Source: Bacteroidales bacterium UBA1217
GTDB lineage: Bacteria; Bacteroidota; Bacteroidia; Bacteroidales; P3
Assembly: GCA_002309335.1 (NCBI GenBank)
Contig: DBXH01000034.1
Coordinates: forward strand, 1 to 54,992
Length of the DNA: 54,992 nt
Direction: 5' to 3'
Below are positions 43,096 to 52,438 of this stretch, one piece after another; position 1 is the stretch's first letter; every line of letters starts with the position of its first letter. Below the pieces are notes generated by a model. It did not search any database. It was not told where the DNA came from and worked only from the letters and a program-made list of their open reading frames with translations. A program made the position numbers and the translations under genes.

Positions 43096-44821
43096 CCCGC
43101 TGACTTGTAAGAGTTTTTGATTTCATATCAAACACTTTGTCGCAGTTGGCAACCGTCGAGGCCCTGTGTGCAATGACCAGCAAAGTGCGTCCCTCCATCA
43201 TCTCGTGCATAGACTCTGTGAAACGCTGTTCTGTTGCTGCATCGAGTGCCGCCGTTGCTTCGTCCATAACCACAACGCCTGGATTTCCAACCAACGCACG
43301 TGCTATATTGACCCGCTGCCGTTCGCCTCCGCTCAACAGGCTGCCGCCGTCGCCGATGACGGTGTACAATCCGTCGCCGTGGGTTTGAAGAACAGGCTCG
43401 AGCTGCGCCATTTTGACAGCGGCGTTGATATCGTCGTCGGTAACCCATCTGCGTCCAAAACGGATATTGGACTCAATGGTGTCGTTGAAAAGCATTGGCT
43501 CCTGCGGAATATACGCTATTCTGCCGACACGCGTGGCTGAGGTTGTAGCCACATTGTCGATCATTACCTTGCCCCGCTGCGGTTCAAGCAAACCGACTAT
43601 CATCCGCCCAAGCGTGGTCTTACCGCTGCCGCTCTCGCCTATTATTGCCGTATGGCTGTGCATAGGCACCTTGAAGTCAAGCTCCTCAAACACCTTCTTG
43701 TCGCCATAGCCGAAGGTCACATCAGCCATCTCGATAGATTCTATCTGGTTTTGCCGTCCTGCCTCTTCGGGCAACAAATCTATTCGCGAACCGCTTATCT
43801 CGTTTATTCGTTCTTCCACTCCCCTGCCCTTCTTGAACTGAGCTATGGCGTTGCTGAAATCCTTTATAGGAGTCAGTAGAAGCACGTAAATCATTATGTA
43901 CGAGACAAACATAGCCGGCGACATTGTGGTTGTTTCGCCCAACACGCGGTAGGCCCCTACAATCAATATGGCAACAACAATGGCATTGCCCACGAAGTCG
44001 CTCAACGGTGAGGCGGCATAGATGCGACGGTAGAGTGATATCCTGCGTCGAGTAAACAGACGGTTTTGGTTTTGCTGCCGCTCGTTGACGTATTCTATTG
44101 CCGTTGCTGCCTTGATTTCCTTGAGCGAATCTAGAGTCTCCTGTGTCGTGGTCATCAGTTCGCCGTTGAGCGCCTGAAGCTTCTTGCTTTCACGCTTCAG
44201 CCGGCGGCTTGCCGACAGCAGCAAAGTGCCTATAAGCATAACCGCCACCACAAGCAACGTCAGCCGCCAATCAAGGTAAAGAAGCATTATAACGTATATC
44301 AGCATCGTAAGCGCCGCCGACACTATGAGTTGTATGCTGTCGAGCACATTGGCTTCGTATTCAGCCACATCGTTGCTCATCCGCGACAGCCATTGACCTT
44401 GCGCCTGCGACGACCACAAGGCGAAATTCTGACTCAGGACGGCACAATGCATCGTGTTCCTAATATCGTATAGGACACCGGTCTTGATGCGGGCAAATAC
44501 CACTGCCGAGAGGTACGAGAAAACATTCTTCATACCATAGAGGACAAACAGCAGACCTGCATAAAGCAGCAACGCCTTTTGGGTGCCCTGCGCGGCAAGA
44601 ACTACATATACCTTTCCCAGCAGCGACATCACAGGATTTGCACCATTGTCAATCTTTAAACTGGAGCTTCCGCTTGTGTCTGTGGGGAATATCAACTGCA
44701 GGAAGTCGGTCACACTCAATGCTGTAGCCATAGTCAGCACCGCTGCCAAAGCTGCCGCAACGATGAAGGCAGACATCAGTCTTTTTCTGCCTCTCAGTTC
44801 TATGGCTGTTATTCCCTTCAA
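43088..44821 (-). CDS. ABC exporter (MsbA-like, fused membrane and ATPase)
   Basis: This 577-residue protein is a half-size ABC exporter. Six membrane helices occupy about 15-310, and the ATPase domain about 340-577. Walker A is IGESGSGKTTLG, Q-loop IPQEPMLF, signature LLSGGERQRVNIARAL, Walker B VVMDEATAALD, then the switch region LLVIAHRASTV. The subfamily is that of MsbA and related lipid or drug flippases, and the substrate cannot be told. It begins 13 nt after purB ends and overlaps the type IX cargo gene by 8 nt, so the three are probably one transcript. The overlap with a secreted-protein gene does not prove that it exports that protein. Confidence 0.92.
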   Translation of the reverse strand: MKGITAIELRGRKRLMSAFIVAAALAAVLTMATALSVTDFLQLIFPTDTSGSSSLKIDNGANPVMSLLGKVYVVLAAQGTQKALLLYAGLLFVLYGMKNVFSYLSAVVFARIKTGVLYDIRNTMHCAVLSQNFALWSSQAQGQWLSRMSNDVAEYEANVLDSIQLIVSAALTMLIYVIMLLYLDWRLTLLVVAVMLIGTLLLSASRRLKRESKKLQALNGELMTTTQETLDSLKEIKAATAIEYVNERQQNQNRLFTRRRISLYRRIYAASPLSDFVGNAIVVAILIVGAYRVLGETTTMSPAMFVSYIMIYVLLLTPIKDFSNAIAQFKKGRGVEERINEISGSRIDLLPEEAGRQNQIESIEMADVTFGYGDKKVFEELDFKVPMHSHTAIIGESGSGKTTLGRMIVGLLEPQRGKVMIDNVATTSATRVGRIAYIPQEPMLFNDTIESNIRFGRRWVTDDDINAAVKMAQLEPVLQTHGDGLYTVIGDGGSLLSGGERQRVNIARALVGNPGVVVMDEATAALDAATEQRFTESMHEMMEGRTLLVIAHRASTVANCDKVFDMKSKTLTSQRDE

Positions 44822-44834
44822 ATTCTATCTGTTT

Positions 44835-46175
44835 TTACCACTCCTCGGCATAGCCAAGATAGTTGTGCGGAGTTATCTTGCGCAGACGCTCCTTGACGTC
44901 GTTGTCGACATCGAGCTGGTCAATGAACGCCGACATCGTTTCGGCGGTAACCTTCTCATTGGTTCGCGTCAGCTGCTTCAAAGCCTCGTAAGGATTGGGG
45001 TAGTTTACGCTGCGCAAAACAGTCTGTATGGCTTCGGCTGTCACCGCCCAGTTTTCTTCAAGGTCTTCTTGCAGTTTGGCTTCGTTAAGCAACAGTTTGC
45101 CCAAGCCCTTCATCAGCGACTGGATGGCCACCAGTGTGTGCGCCAACGGCATACCTAGGTTGCGGATAACCGTCGAGTCGGTAAGGTCGCGTTGCATACG
45201 CGAGATGGGCAGTTTCATCGAGAAATGGGTCAGCAAAGCATCAGCAACGCCTAGATTGCCTTCGGCGTTCTCGAAATCGATGGGGTTGACTTTGTGAGGC
45301 ATTGCCGAGCTTCCCACCTCACCGGCTTTGATGCGCTGACGGAAATAGTTCATCGAAATATAGGTCCAGATATCACGGCAGAGGTCAACCAATATGGTGT
45401 TCAAACGGCGCAGCGCATCAAGATATGCAGCCAGATAGTCGTAATTTTCAATCTGAGTAGTCAGCTGCTGACGCTCAAGGCCAAGGTTCTCCTTCAGGAA
45501 CCGGTCGCCAAAGGCTCTCCAGTCATATTGCGGATATGCCACACGATGGGCGTTGTAGTTGCCTGTGGCGCCACCGAACTTGCCGCTGAACGGGACGCTG
45601 TCCATCGTCTTAAGCTGTTCGCGCAAGCGGTATACAAACACCATCAGTTCCTTGCCTAATGCCGTAGGCGATGCCGGCTGGCCGTGGGTGTGAGCCAGCA
45701 TCGGTATGCTGCGCCACTCCTCAGCAAGGCTTTGCAGCTTGCCGGTCAATTCCTCGTATGCGGGACGGACAACCTCTTTATGGGCTTCCATCATCATCAT
45801 CGGAAACGCTGTATTGTTGATATCCTGCGAGGTAAGTCCGAAATGCACCAACTCGCGGGGCAAAGTGCTTCCGGCAGCATCAAGACGCTCTTTGATAAAA
45901 TACTCGACAGCCTTAACATCGTGGTTGGTTGTCTTTTCTATATCTTTTACCCGTTGGGCCGACTCCTCGTCCCAGTTGCGGTAAATGCCGCGCAACTGCT
46001 CTGCTGTGCTGTCGCTACACTCAACACCCAACTGTTTCATAAGTGCAATGTAATACTCAATCTCGACGCGAACCCTGTAGCGGATAAGTGCCGACTCTGA
46101 AAAATATGCCGCCAAAGGCTCGGTCTTTGAACGGTAGCGCCCGTCAACAGGCGATATAGCATCTAAACTGTTCAT
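44835..46175 (-). CDS. purB: Adenylosuccinate lyase
   Basis: This 446-residue enzyme is the long form of PurB, as in E. coli (456). It has N-terminal LDAISPVDGRYRSKTEPLA, then TTNHDVKAVEYFIKE and HFGLTSQDINNTAFP. The fumarase/aspartase signature GSSAMPHKVNPIDFENAEGN holds the catalytic serine loop. It removes fumarate from SAICAR and from adenylosuccinate in purine synthesis. It forms a tight unit with the downstream ABC exporter gene (13 nt) and follows the PHP phosphatase gene by 19 nt. Start ATG 46175 gives the standard N-terminus. Confidence 0.98.
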   Translation of the reverse strand: MNSLDAISPVDGRYRSKTEPLAAYFSESALIRYRVRVEIEYYIALMKQLGVECSDSTAEQLRGIYRNWDEESAQRVKDIEKTTNHDVKAVEYFIKERLDAAGSTLPRELVHFGLTSQDINNTAFPMMMMEAHKEVVRPAYEELTGKLQSLAEEWRSIPMLAHTHGQPASPTALGKELMVFVYRLREQLKTMDSVPFSGKFGGATGNYNAHRVAYPQYDWRAFGDRFLKENLGLERQQLTTQIENYDYLAAYLDALRRLNTILVDLCRDIWTYISMNYFRQRIKAGEVGSSAMPHKVNPIDFENAEGNLGVADALLTHFSMKLPISRMQRDLTDSTVIRNLGMPLAHTLVAIQSLMKGLGKLLLNEAKLQEDLEENWAVTAEAIQTVLRSVNYPNPYEALKQLTRTNEKVTAETMSAFIDQLDVDNDVKERLRKITPHNYLGYAEEW

Positions 46176-46194
46176 ATCTGTTTTATTATTTCTT

Positions 46195-46971
46195 TCAAAT
46201 TACCAAATTCTTGTTTTCAAACTCTGTCTTCTCGAGAAGCTGGATTATCTTGCGATTGGTTGATGCGTGACGAAGGGCTTCGGCATACATCACATTGTGC
46301 ATATCGGTGCCCAGAAACTCTACCCATCCGTTCTCAATATAGTCGTATGCTTTCCTCTGCGAAGCTTCGCCGTAGAATCCGTCAAGCGACAGAATATTGG
46401 CCTGAAGATAGATGCCCTGCTCCTTGAACTGCTCAAGCTCCTCACTGTGACTGTCATAATATGGATAACGCTCAGGATGTGCAATAATAATGTCGTAGCC
46501 TTCCATCTGAAGCTTGAACACTATGTCCTCAAGCCCCATACGTTTCTGATGCAGCGAAAACTCTATCAACAGCAATCCCTTCTCCGAGCCGCGCTTAGGA
46601 TCAGTGAATTTATAGGTAAGCAACTGTCCAGATTCGAAATAATCCATAAAACCGTCACCTACTTGGAACTCGCCGGTCACGCTAGTCATCTTGGGTATTT
46701 GCCTGTCACCCTTGTTGGCCTCAACCTCGGCACAGAAGTTTTTGTAACGCTCCTTAATGTCGTCGGCTTTGTTCGGAAAGCGCGGATAGTTAAAATGCGG
46801 CGTAAGCCTTATCTGCTCGAAGCCGACAGCCTTCATAGCCTCCATCACTTCGAGCGACTCCTCAAGCGATTTGCTGCCATCGTCCACCAGCGGAAGCAGG
46901 TGGCAATGCATATCCGTCACCAGGGGCGCAAAGGTAGGCAGAGTCTTTTTCTTTTTAAATAATCCAAACAT
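46195..46971 (-). CDS. PHP-domain tyrosine-protein phosphatase (CpsB/CapC type)
   Basis: This 258-residue protein has the PHP metal motif TDMHCHLLPLVDDGS near 19-33, then RLTPHFNYPR, IIAHPERYPYYD and FLGTDMHN, the four PHP motifs in order. The layout and length match CpsB/CapC/YwqE-type manganese-dependent tyrosine phosphatases, which regulate capsule and exopolysaccharide synthesis by dephosphorylating a BY-kinase. No capsule genes or BY-kinase are in the window. The N-terminal MFGLFKKKK is a short basic leader, not a signal peptide. It lies 10 nt after murA in the same direction, giving a cell-envelope context. Confidence 0.88.
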   Translation of the reverse strand: MFGLFKKKKTLPTFAPLVTDMHCHLLPLVDDGSKSLEESLEVMEAMKAVGFEQIRLTPHFNYPRFPNKADDIKERYKNFCAEVEANKGDRQIPKMTSVTGEFQVGDGFMDYFESGQLLTYKFTDPKRGSEKGLLLIEFSLHQKRMGLEDIVFKLQMEGYDIIIAHPERYPYYDSHSEELEQFKEQGIYLQANILSLDGFYGEASQRKAYDYIENGWVEFLGTDMHNVMYAEALRHASTNRKIIQLLEKTEFENKNLVI

Positions 46972-46981
46972 ATCGTATGTT

Positions 46982-48343
46982 TTAATTGTCTATTCGTTTA
47001 ATTCTTGCACCCAACGCATTCAAGCGCTCGTCGATCCGCTCATATCCGCGGTCGATCTGCTCGATGTTGTCGATATAGCTCACGCCTTGCGCTGCCATAG
47101 CTGCTATCAGCAGAGCAACACCGGCACGGATGTCGGGCGATGTCATATGCATACCCCGCAGCGGATGTTCCCTTGCAAGGCCTATGACTGTGGCGCGGTG
47201 AGGGTCGCACAGGATTATCTGAGCACCCATATCTATCAGCTTGTCGACAAAGAAGAGGCGACTCTCAAACATCTTCTGATGTATCAGAACGCTGCCGCGG
47301 GCTTGTATAGCCGTTACAAGTGCAATACTTATCAAGTCGGGCGTGAATCCTGGCCACGGAGCGTCGGCTATGGTCAGTATCGAGCCGTCCATAAAGCGGT
47401 CTATCTCGTAAACATCTTTGGCGGGGATATACAGATTGTCGCCACGCTGCCATATCTCGATGCCGAGACGACGGAATATCTGCGGTATCAACCCCAGATG
47501 TTCAAGTGTGACATTGCCAATCGTGATATCGCTCTGGGTCATTGCCGCCATACCTATGAAACTGCCCACCTCAATCATATCGGGCAGCAGTCGGTGATCG
47601 GTACCGCCAAGGCTGTCGACACCTTCGATGGTAAGCCTGTTGCTGCGCACACCGCTGATGCGGGCACCCATCCTGTTGAGCATCTCACACAGCTGGTAAA
47701 CGTATGGCTCGCAAGCAGCATTCATTATCGTGGTGACGCCTTTGGCCATAACCGCAGCCATAATGATATTGGCCGTACCGGTCACACTGGCCTCGTCGAG
47801 CAACATAAAGCGCCCGCTCAACCCTTCGGTGGCAGTCAGCTTATATCCGCCATATTGCACACTATGGCTATTCTCTGTCGCCGGCACACGAAGCATAAAA
47901 TCCTCTATTTTTGCGCCAAGCATCTCCATTCCTGTCAAATGGGTATCAATTCGCCTACGGCCTATCTTGTCGCCACCGGGTTGAGGCACTATAGCCTGCC
48001 CGAAACGCGCCAGCAGCGGACCTGCCATCATTATGCTGCCGCGCAGACGCGACGCCAACGAGCAATACTCAGGACTGCCTAGCACTTCCAGCTTTATGTC
48101 GTCGGCCTGAAAAGCATAGCTCTTGCCCACTCCGTCCCAGGCAAGGGTCTCCACCTTAACGCCAAGCAGCTTTAGCAACTTTATAAGATGGTTCACATCC
48201 CTGATGTCGGGCACATTCTCAATTACCACACGCTCTTCGGTCAACAACACAGCGCATATAACCTGCAGGGCTTCATTCTTGGCACCCTGTGGGAGGATGG
48301 TTCCCCGCATCTTATATCCGCCTTCTATTTCAAAACTACTCAT
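46982..48343 (-). CDS. murA: UDP-N-acetylglucosamine 1-carboxyvinyltransferase, Asp-type
   Basis: This 453-residue enol-transferase has the MurA hallmarks: GAKNEALQVICAVLL (catalytic K22/N23 region), RGSIMMAGPLLARFG, and TFxPD-like FTPDL. At the position of the catalytic loop cysteine (C115 in E. coli) the sequence is QPGGDKIGRRRIDTHL with D125 (codon at 47969-47971). Cys-to-Asp MurA proteins are active and insensitive to fosfomycin, as in Chlamydia and Mycobacterium. The enzyme starts peptidoglycan synthesis by adding enolpyruvate to UDP-GlcNAc. It follows the DUF4290 gene by 21 nt, a neighbourhood I recall as conserved in Bacteroidota. Confidence 0.96.
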   Translation of the reverse strand: MSSFEIEGGYKMRGTILPQGAKNEALQVICAVLLTEERVVIENVPDIRDVNHLIKLLKLLGVKVETLAWDGVGKSYAFQADDIKLEVLGSPEYCSLASRLRGSIMMAGPLLARFGQAIVPQPGGDKIGRRRIDTHLTGMEMLGAKIEDFMLRVPATENSHSVQYGGYKLTATEGLSGRFMLLDEASVTGTANIIMAAVMAKGVTTIMNAACEPYVYQLCEMLNRMGARISGVRSNRLTIEGVDSLGGTDHRLLPDMIEVGSFIGMAAMTQSDITIGNVTLEHLGLIPQIFRRLGIEIWQRGDNLYIPAKDVYEIDRFMDGSILTIADAPWPGFTPDLISIALVTAIQARGSVLIHQKMFESRLFFVDKLIDMGAQIILCDPHRATVIGLAREHPLRGMHMTSPDIRAGVALLIAAMAAQGVSYIDNIEQIDRGYERIDERLNALGARIKRIDN

Positions 48344-48364
48344 AGTAGGTATTGTTTCAAGATG

Positions 48365-48988
48365 TTATTTTCTCTTTTTCTTCTTTTTGGTCGGAGAGGT
48401 CTCGACGGGCAGCGTGTTGTGAGGCACCGTAATGGGTTTGTCTTTCAAATACTCCAGCACTCTCTCGTCGCCCGATATCCGCGCCATCTGCTCCACCACG
48501 ATATTGTCGTCCGACAATTCTCCGTTCCACACCAGATAGGAACGCTTGGCTTGCTGCGCCACCAATGTTATCAGCGTATTGTACTCCTCGCCGTCGGGAA
48601 TATCTTTCAGGTGACGCAGCATCGACTCCAGATACTCACCATAATGGCGACTTTCGATAACTCTGTTTTTGTATGGCAGCCTCTCCCGCTTCACTTCTCC
48701 TGTTGTGTTGTTACGTTCCTTAAGTTGTTCCAACTCTTCCTGTCCGAAAGGCCAGGCGGATTCCAATCTGAAATCAGACATTATCATAAGATGGTCCCAC
48801 AGTTTGTGGTACACCACATCGTCGCGCAACGACAAACCTCCCACCTGCGCCATCGCCGTCACTATGGCTCGCGCAGCCTCGTTCCTCTCCTCTCCTTCGG
48901 GAGTCTCGCACACATTGTCGATAATCTTTTTTATCGTCCGGCCATACTCCCTGAACATCATATCTCCACGTTTCGTGTTATATTCCAT
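48365..48988 (-). CDS. DUF4290 family protein
   Basis: This 207-residue protein begins MEYNTKRGDMMFREYGRTIK, which I recognise as the start of DUF4290, a Bacteroidota family usually placed directly before murA, as here. The chain is largely helical, with FRLESAWPFGQEELEQLKE and RHYGEYLESMLRHL, and ends in a lysine-rich tail (TSPTKKKKKRK). There are no membrane segments. Function is unknown; location hints at a link to cell wall synthesis or division. It ends 21 nt before murA, so the two are probably one operon. Confidence 0.88.
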   Translation of the reverse strand: MEYNTKRGDMMFREYGRTIKKIIDNVCETPEGEERNEAARAIVTAMAQVGGLSLRDDVVYHKLWDHLMIMSDFRLESAWPFGQEELEQLKERNNTTGEVKRERLPYKNRVIESRHYGEYLESMLRHLKDIPDGEEYNTLITLVAQQAKRSYLVWNGELSDDNIVVEQMARISGDERVLEYLKDKPITVPHNTLPVETSPTKKKKKRK

Positions 48989-49050
48989 CAGTTTTTTATT
49001 ATTGTTCCTAATTGTAACGTCGGTTTTTTGCTTTTATTGCAACAAAACGT

Positions 49051-49920
49051 CTATTTTGAAAAAAGTGTCATAAACTCATCTGGAAACGGTGTTTCCAATC
49101 GCACATCCTTTTCGGTCACGGGATGCTTGAAATAGAGTCGGAATGCGTGCAGCGCCAACCTATCAATAGGCGAATTGTCGTCACGATAGCCATAAATAGG
49201 GTCTTTCAGCAACGGATGACCTATTTCGCGCATATGGACGCGGATTTGGTTGCGACGACCTGTTTCAAGCTGCATCTGCACCAAAGCAAACCGTCCCTGC
49301 TTGCGCAATGTCTTGTAATGAGTTATTGCCAATTTGCCGCCATTGTCGGTGGGCGACGAAACCACTCCGTATTCATTCTCCGTCAACCACGATTTCACCA
49401 TACCGCTGGCGGGAACAGGAGCACCCCAGGTGACAGCAACGTATGCACGGTCGTAAACCCTCTCCTTCCAATCCTTCTCAAAGGCTCGCGCCACATCCTT
49501 GGTCTTGGCCACAAGCAAAAGGCCCGATGTATCTCTGTCCAAGCGGTGCACCACGTGAGCGCGCTGGCGAGAACGGCGTTGCATCAGATAATTGTTCAGC
49601 TCGCTTATCACCGTTCTGTCGTCGGGATGCGTACTGCTGCTCAGCAAACCCACCGGTTTGTTCACCACAAAAAGATACTTATCCTCGTACACTATCGGCA
49701 TATTTCCACGCATAGGCTTGTTCCTGTTTTCATCGCCCTCGATGGTGACCTTCATTCCTGCCGCCAAAGGAAAATCATACTGCGTTATATGCCGCGAGGC
49801 AATAATCACTCTATGCGCAAGAATTTCCTTATGTTTCGTGCGACTGCTGTCAGGAAAAACCTCCTCTATAAGTTCAAGTAGTTTTATCGGTTCTTTTACC
49901 TCAATTTCCAAAGTTTTCAT
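49051..49920 (-). CDS. RluA-family pseudouridine synthase
   Basis: This 289-residue protein has an N-terminal S4-like region (about 10-65: LLELIEEVFPDSSRTKHKEI) and the catalytic RluA domain. The catalytic aspartate is D128 in VVHRLDRDTSGLLLVAK. RAYVAVTWGA and LETGRRNQIRVHMREIGHPL are the other family motifs. RluA/RluC/RluD-type enzymes isomerise uridines in 23S rRNA or tRNA; which target applies cannot be told. The spacer after the start codon holds a parS-like site. The 62-nt gap to the DUF4290 gene shows no terminator. Confidence 0.93.
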   Translation of the reverse strand: MKTLEIEVKEPIKLLELIEEVFPDSSRTKHKEILAHRVIIASRHITQYDFPLAAGMKVTIEGDENRNKPMRGNMPIVYEDKYLFVVNKPVGLLSSSTHPDDRTVISELNNYLMQRRSRQRAHVVHRLDRDTSGLLLVAKTKDVARAFEKDWKERVYDRAYVAVTWGAPVPASGMVKSWLTENEYGVVSSPTDNGGKLAITHYKTLRKQGRFALVQMQLETGRRNQIRVHMREIGHPLLKDPIYGYRDDNSPIDRLALHAFRLYFKHPVTEKDVRLETPFPDEFMTLFSK

Positions 49921-49939
49921 ATTCTGTTTATCATCTAAA

Positions 49940-49955
49940 TGTTACACGTGAAACA
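49940..49955. promoter_or_regulatory. parS-like ParB/Noc binding site
   Basis: TGTTACACGTGAAACA differs from the bacterial parS consensus TGTTTCACGTGAAACA at one position (fifth base) and keeps the central CACGTG and the right arm exactly. It is intergenic, 19 nt upstream of the RluA-family start. parS sites are normally near the replication origin. A ParB binding or copy-number test would be needed to be sure. Confidence 0.6.
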
Positions 49956-50019
49956 TACCAGTAAATTACTATATATCAATATTATATATTTATTTTTCGA
50001 GTGAATGATTTTTTGAACG

Positions 50020-50049
50020 TTATCAACAGTGCTCGATGGGTTGTCAACA
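50020..50049 (+). promoter_or_regulatory. Paired DnaA-box-like words
   Basis: TTATCAACA (50020-50028) and TTGTCAACA (50041-50049) lie 12 nt apart in the spacer between the RluA-type and YbaK/ProX genes. Each is one or two bases off TTATCCACA. A third TTATCAACA lies near 52286 and a TTATGCACA at 52091-52099. These are weak sites and are only meaningful with the other origin-like features. Confidence 0.3.
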
Positions 50050-50062
50050 GGTGCTGTAGCCG

Positions 50063-50557
50063 TCATTCGTAAAGATTCAACACTTCGTACTTTATTTCCA
50101 ACTTTTCAATGAATTTCAACATATCTTTGCTACTTATCACCAACGAAGCGCGGTTGTCGTTGGGATGAAAACTTACCTTTTCAACATTCAACAAACCTGA
50201 ATCAACAAAGAGCGTCACATCGTGATTCACATCATTCACCAAATTGAACAAACTCACCGAACCTGGTTTCACACCGAGATAACGCATCATACGCTCGGGC
50301 GAGGCAAACGACAACTTCCCTTGGTGCAGCATCTTCTCAACGCTGTGGATATCCATCTCGAAGGTACTCTTCATTATCACCAGATAGTGGCGGTTGCCCT
50401 TGTGGTTGCGGAAGAAGAGGTTCTTGCACAACGTGGTGCCCTCGCCGCGATAGAATTGTGCAGCAATCTCTATGGTCGGAGCCTCAGGATGTTCGTAGTA
50501 TTCATAATTGATACCCAGCGCATCCAAATACTCGTATACCTCTTTCTGACCAATCAT
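50063..50557 (-). CDS. YbaK/ProX-type aminoacyl-tRNA deacylase
   Basis: This 164-residue protein is a single YbaK/INS-type editing domain: YEYYEHPEAPTIEIAAQ, LCKNLFFRNHKGNRHYLVIM, SVSLFNLVNDVNHDVTLFVD and KVSFHPNDNRASLVISS. These are the family's conserved strands and the final lysine/histidine region. Free-standing ProXp proteins hydrolyse mischarged Ala-tRNA(Pro) or Cys-tRNA(Pro) in trans. PrdX/ProXp-ala is the closest group by the FHPNDN motif. It lies 10 nt downstream of nadA and in the same direction, so is probably co-transcribed. Confidence 0.9.
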   Translation of the reverse strand: MIGQKEVYEYLDALGINYEYYEHPEAPTIEIAAQFYRGEGTTLCKNLFFRNHKGNRHYLVIMKSTFEMDIHSVEKMLHQGKLSFASPERMMRYLGVKPGSVSLFNLVNDVNHDVTLFVDSGLLNVEKVSFHPNDNRASLVISSKDMLKFIEKLEIKYEVLNLYE

Positions 50558-50567
50558 TCCCGAACAA

Positions 50568-51515
50568 CTATTTTATAATTCCCAACTCACGGCTCATATC
50601 AAGCATACGCACTATCGGACGGGCAGCCTTCTCAATCATCTCCTCGCTTAAAACAATCTCCGGCTGCTCGTCGCGCAGACACTTGTAGAGTTTCTCCAGA
50701 GTGTTCATCTTCATATAGGCACAGTCGGTGCAGGCACAGTTCTCGCCGCTCGGCACAGCGATAAACTCCTTGTCGGGATTATTGCGACGCATCTCGTAAA
50801 GGATGCCCGACTCGGTGGCGACAATGAAACGCTTGTTGTCCGACTTGGCAATATAGTTGAGCATTGCCTTGGTTGAACCAACAAACTCCGACACAGCAAG
50901 CACGGCGCTGTTGCACTCGGGATGGGCAACAACAGGGGCATCGGGATTCTGCTGTTTCAACTTAAGAATGTTTTCGGCTTGCAGAGCGTCGTGAACGGTG
51001 CAGACGCCATTCCAAAGCACCATATTCCTACCGGTTTGGCTATTTATGTAGCCGCCAAGGTTTTTGTCGGGAGCGAAGATAATCTTCTGGTCGGCTGGAA
51101 GGGCGTTGATCAACTTCTCGGCATTGCCCGAGGTGCAAATCAGATCCGACTCAGCTTTCACTTCGGCCGAGCAGTTGACGTAGGATACAACAATATGACC
51201 GGGATGCTCAGCCTTGAATCGGCGCAAATCCTCACCTGTGCAGGACTCTGCAAGCGAGCAGCTAGCGTTTACATCGGGCAACAGCACCTTGCGCGAAGGG
51301 TTAAGGATCTTGGCGGTCTCAGCCATAAAGTGCACACCGCAGAAGACGATGATGGGAGCATCGGTGCGTTGAGCTTCCTGAGCCAGCGCAAGGCTGTCAC
51401 CAATGTAGTCCGACAACTCCTGAATCTCGTCAATCTGATAGTAGTGACCCAGAATCACGGCATTTTTCTCTTTTTTAAGCCGAATTATTTCTTTTTTAAG
51501 TTCCTCGTTCGTCAT
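50568..51515 (-). CDS. nadA: Quinolinate synthase
   Basis: This 315-residue protein is the NadA type with a [4Fe-4S] cluster. Substrate-site motifs are ILGHYYQIDEIQELSDYIGDS, CGVHFMAETAKIL and PDKNLGGYIN. Likely cluster cysteines are C115 (YVNCSAEVKA), C201 (HPEC) and C265 (TDCAYMKMNT), chosen by position; the extra cysteines C260 and C262 sit next to the last. It condenses iminoaspartate with dihydroxyacetone phosphate in de novo NAD synthesis. NadB and NadC are not in the window. It has a good promoter in the AT-rich divergent spacer and is the first gene of a long minus-strand block. Confidence 0.96.
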   Translation of the reverse strand: MTNEELKKEIIRLKKEKNAVILGHYYQIDEIQELSDYIGDSLALAQEAQRTDAPIIVFCGVHFMAETAKILNPSRKVLLPDVNASCSLAESCTGEDLRRFKAEHPGHIVVSYVNCSAEVKAESDLICTSGNAEKLINALPADQKIIFAPDKNLGGYINSQTGRNMVLWNGVCTVHDALQAENILKLKQQNPDAPVVAHPECNSAVLAVSEFVGSTKAMLNYIAKSDNKRFIVATESGILYEMRRNNPDKEFIAVPSGENCACTDCAYMKMNTLEKLYKCLRDEQPEIVLSEEMIEKAARPIVRMLDMSRELGIIK

Positions 51516-51587
51516 ATTTATTCAATTTTAAACAATACAATCTCATAATGAGCCAAATATCTCATCAGCCCACTATTTATGCAACTG

Positions 51588-51618
51588 CAAAGATACGCTT
51601 TTTAACTCAAACCGCAAA
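51588..51618 (-). promoter_or_regulatory. Bacteroidota-type promoter for nadA
   Basis: On the minus strand TTTG (51618-51615), 19 nt, then TATCTTTG (51595-51588) matches the consensus. The nadA ATG is 72 nt further on. Confidence 0.8.
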
Positions 51619-51816
51619 AAATAATATTCATTTCCACTATTTTTTACAATTATTTCCATAACCTTCTTTTCACCTCTCATTCAAACAATCATTACCAAAC
51701 CTTTATCTACCCTTCATCCCGCCTCTATTCCATATTCAAATATCCAAACCACCTCCGCTCAATCTTAAATATTTTTTAAAGTCTTATTAAAAACTAATCA
51801 AAGTTTACTATAGTAA

Positions 51817-51860
51817 GCTTTAGTAAAACTTTGGGTAAACTTTGGTAAGAGTTTGGTAAG
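51817..51860 (+). repeat. CTTTGGTAA tandem words
   Basis: GCTTTAGTAAA, ACTTTGGGTAAA, CTTTGGTAAGA and GTTTGGTAAG follow one another with a 10-12-nt period. A weaker TTTACTATAGTAA precedes them. Confidence 0.55.
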
Positions 51861-52438
51861 TATTTAATGTTTAAGAACCATAGAGTTATGGTTTTTAGAA
51901 AAAGAGTATGTATTTTTAAAAAAATAACAGCATTTAAGAACAAAAAATAATGAATTTAAAAATATGGTGGAACTGGATCAAATGCGGAAGCTAAAAAATA
52001 AATTAAAGAATTTAAATAATTTTTTTTCTTTTTATTTTTTATGGTGTTAATTTGTTAATATCGCGATTTTACTGATGTTTTGAGGTATATTTATGCACAG
52101 TTGTTTTAGTAGTTATTACTTTGTAAAGTTGAATTTATCATTGAATTATGATTTAATGAACAGTGTGTTAATTTAGACTTCAACTGATGTTTGTTTATAT
52201 TTTTTTTGGTTGATTATGGTGATTATTTCTTTTGAAAAAAGGCTGTTTTCTGAACATATTTCAACAATTCAAGGTGTGAATTTTTTATCAACAATTTTAT
52301 CATATATTTTTCATCGAACATTAAACAATGATTTGTTTATAACCTTTTAAACTATTAATGGCCAAAATATTACGTTTGATTGGTGATAAGTATTGATATC
52401 TTTTGATTTTTTGCCGGTGGTATACCGCTTTTTTATTG

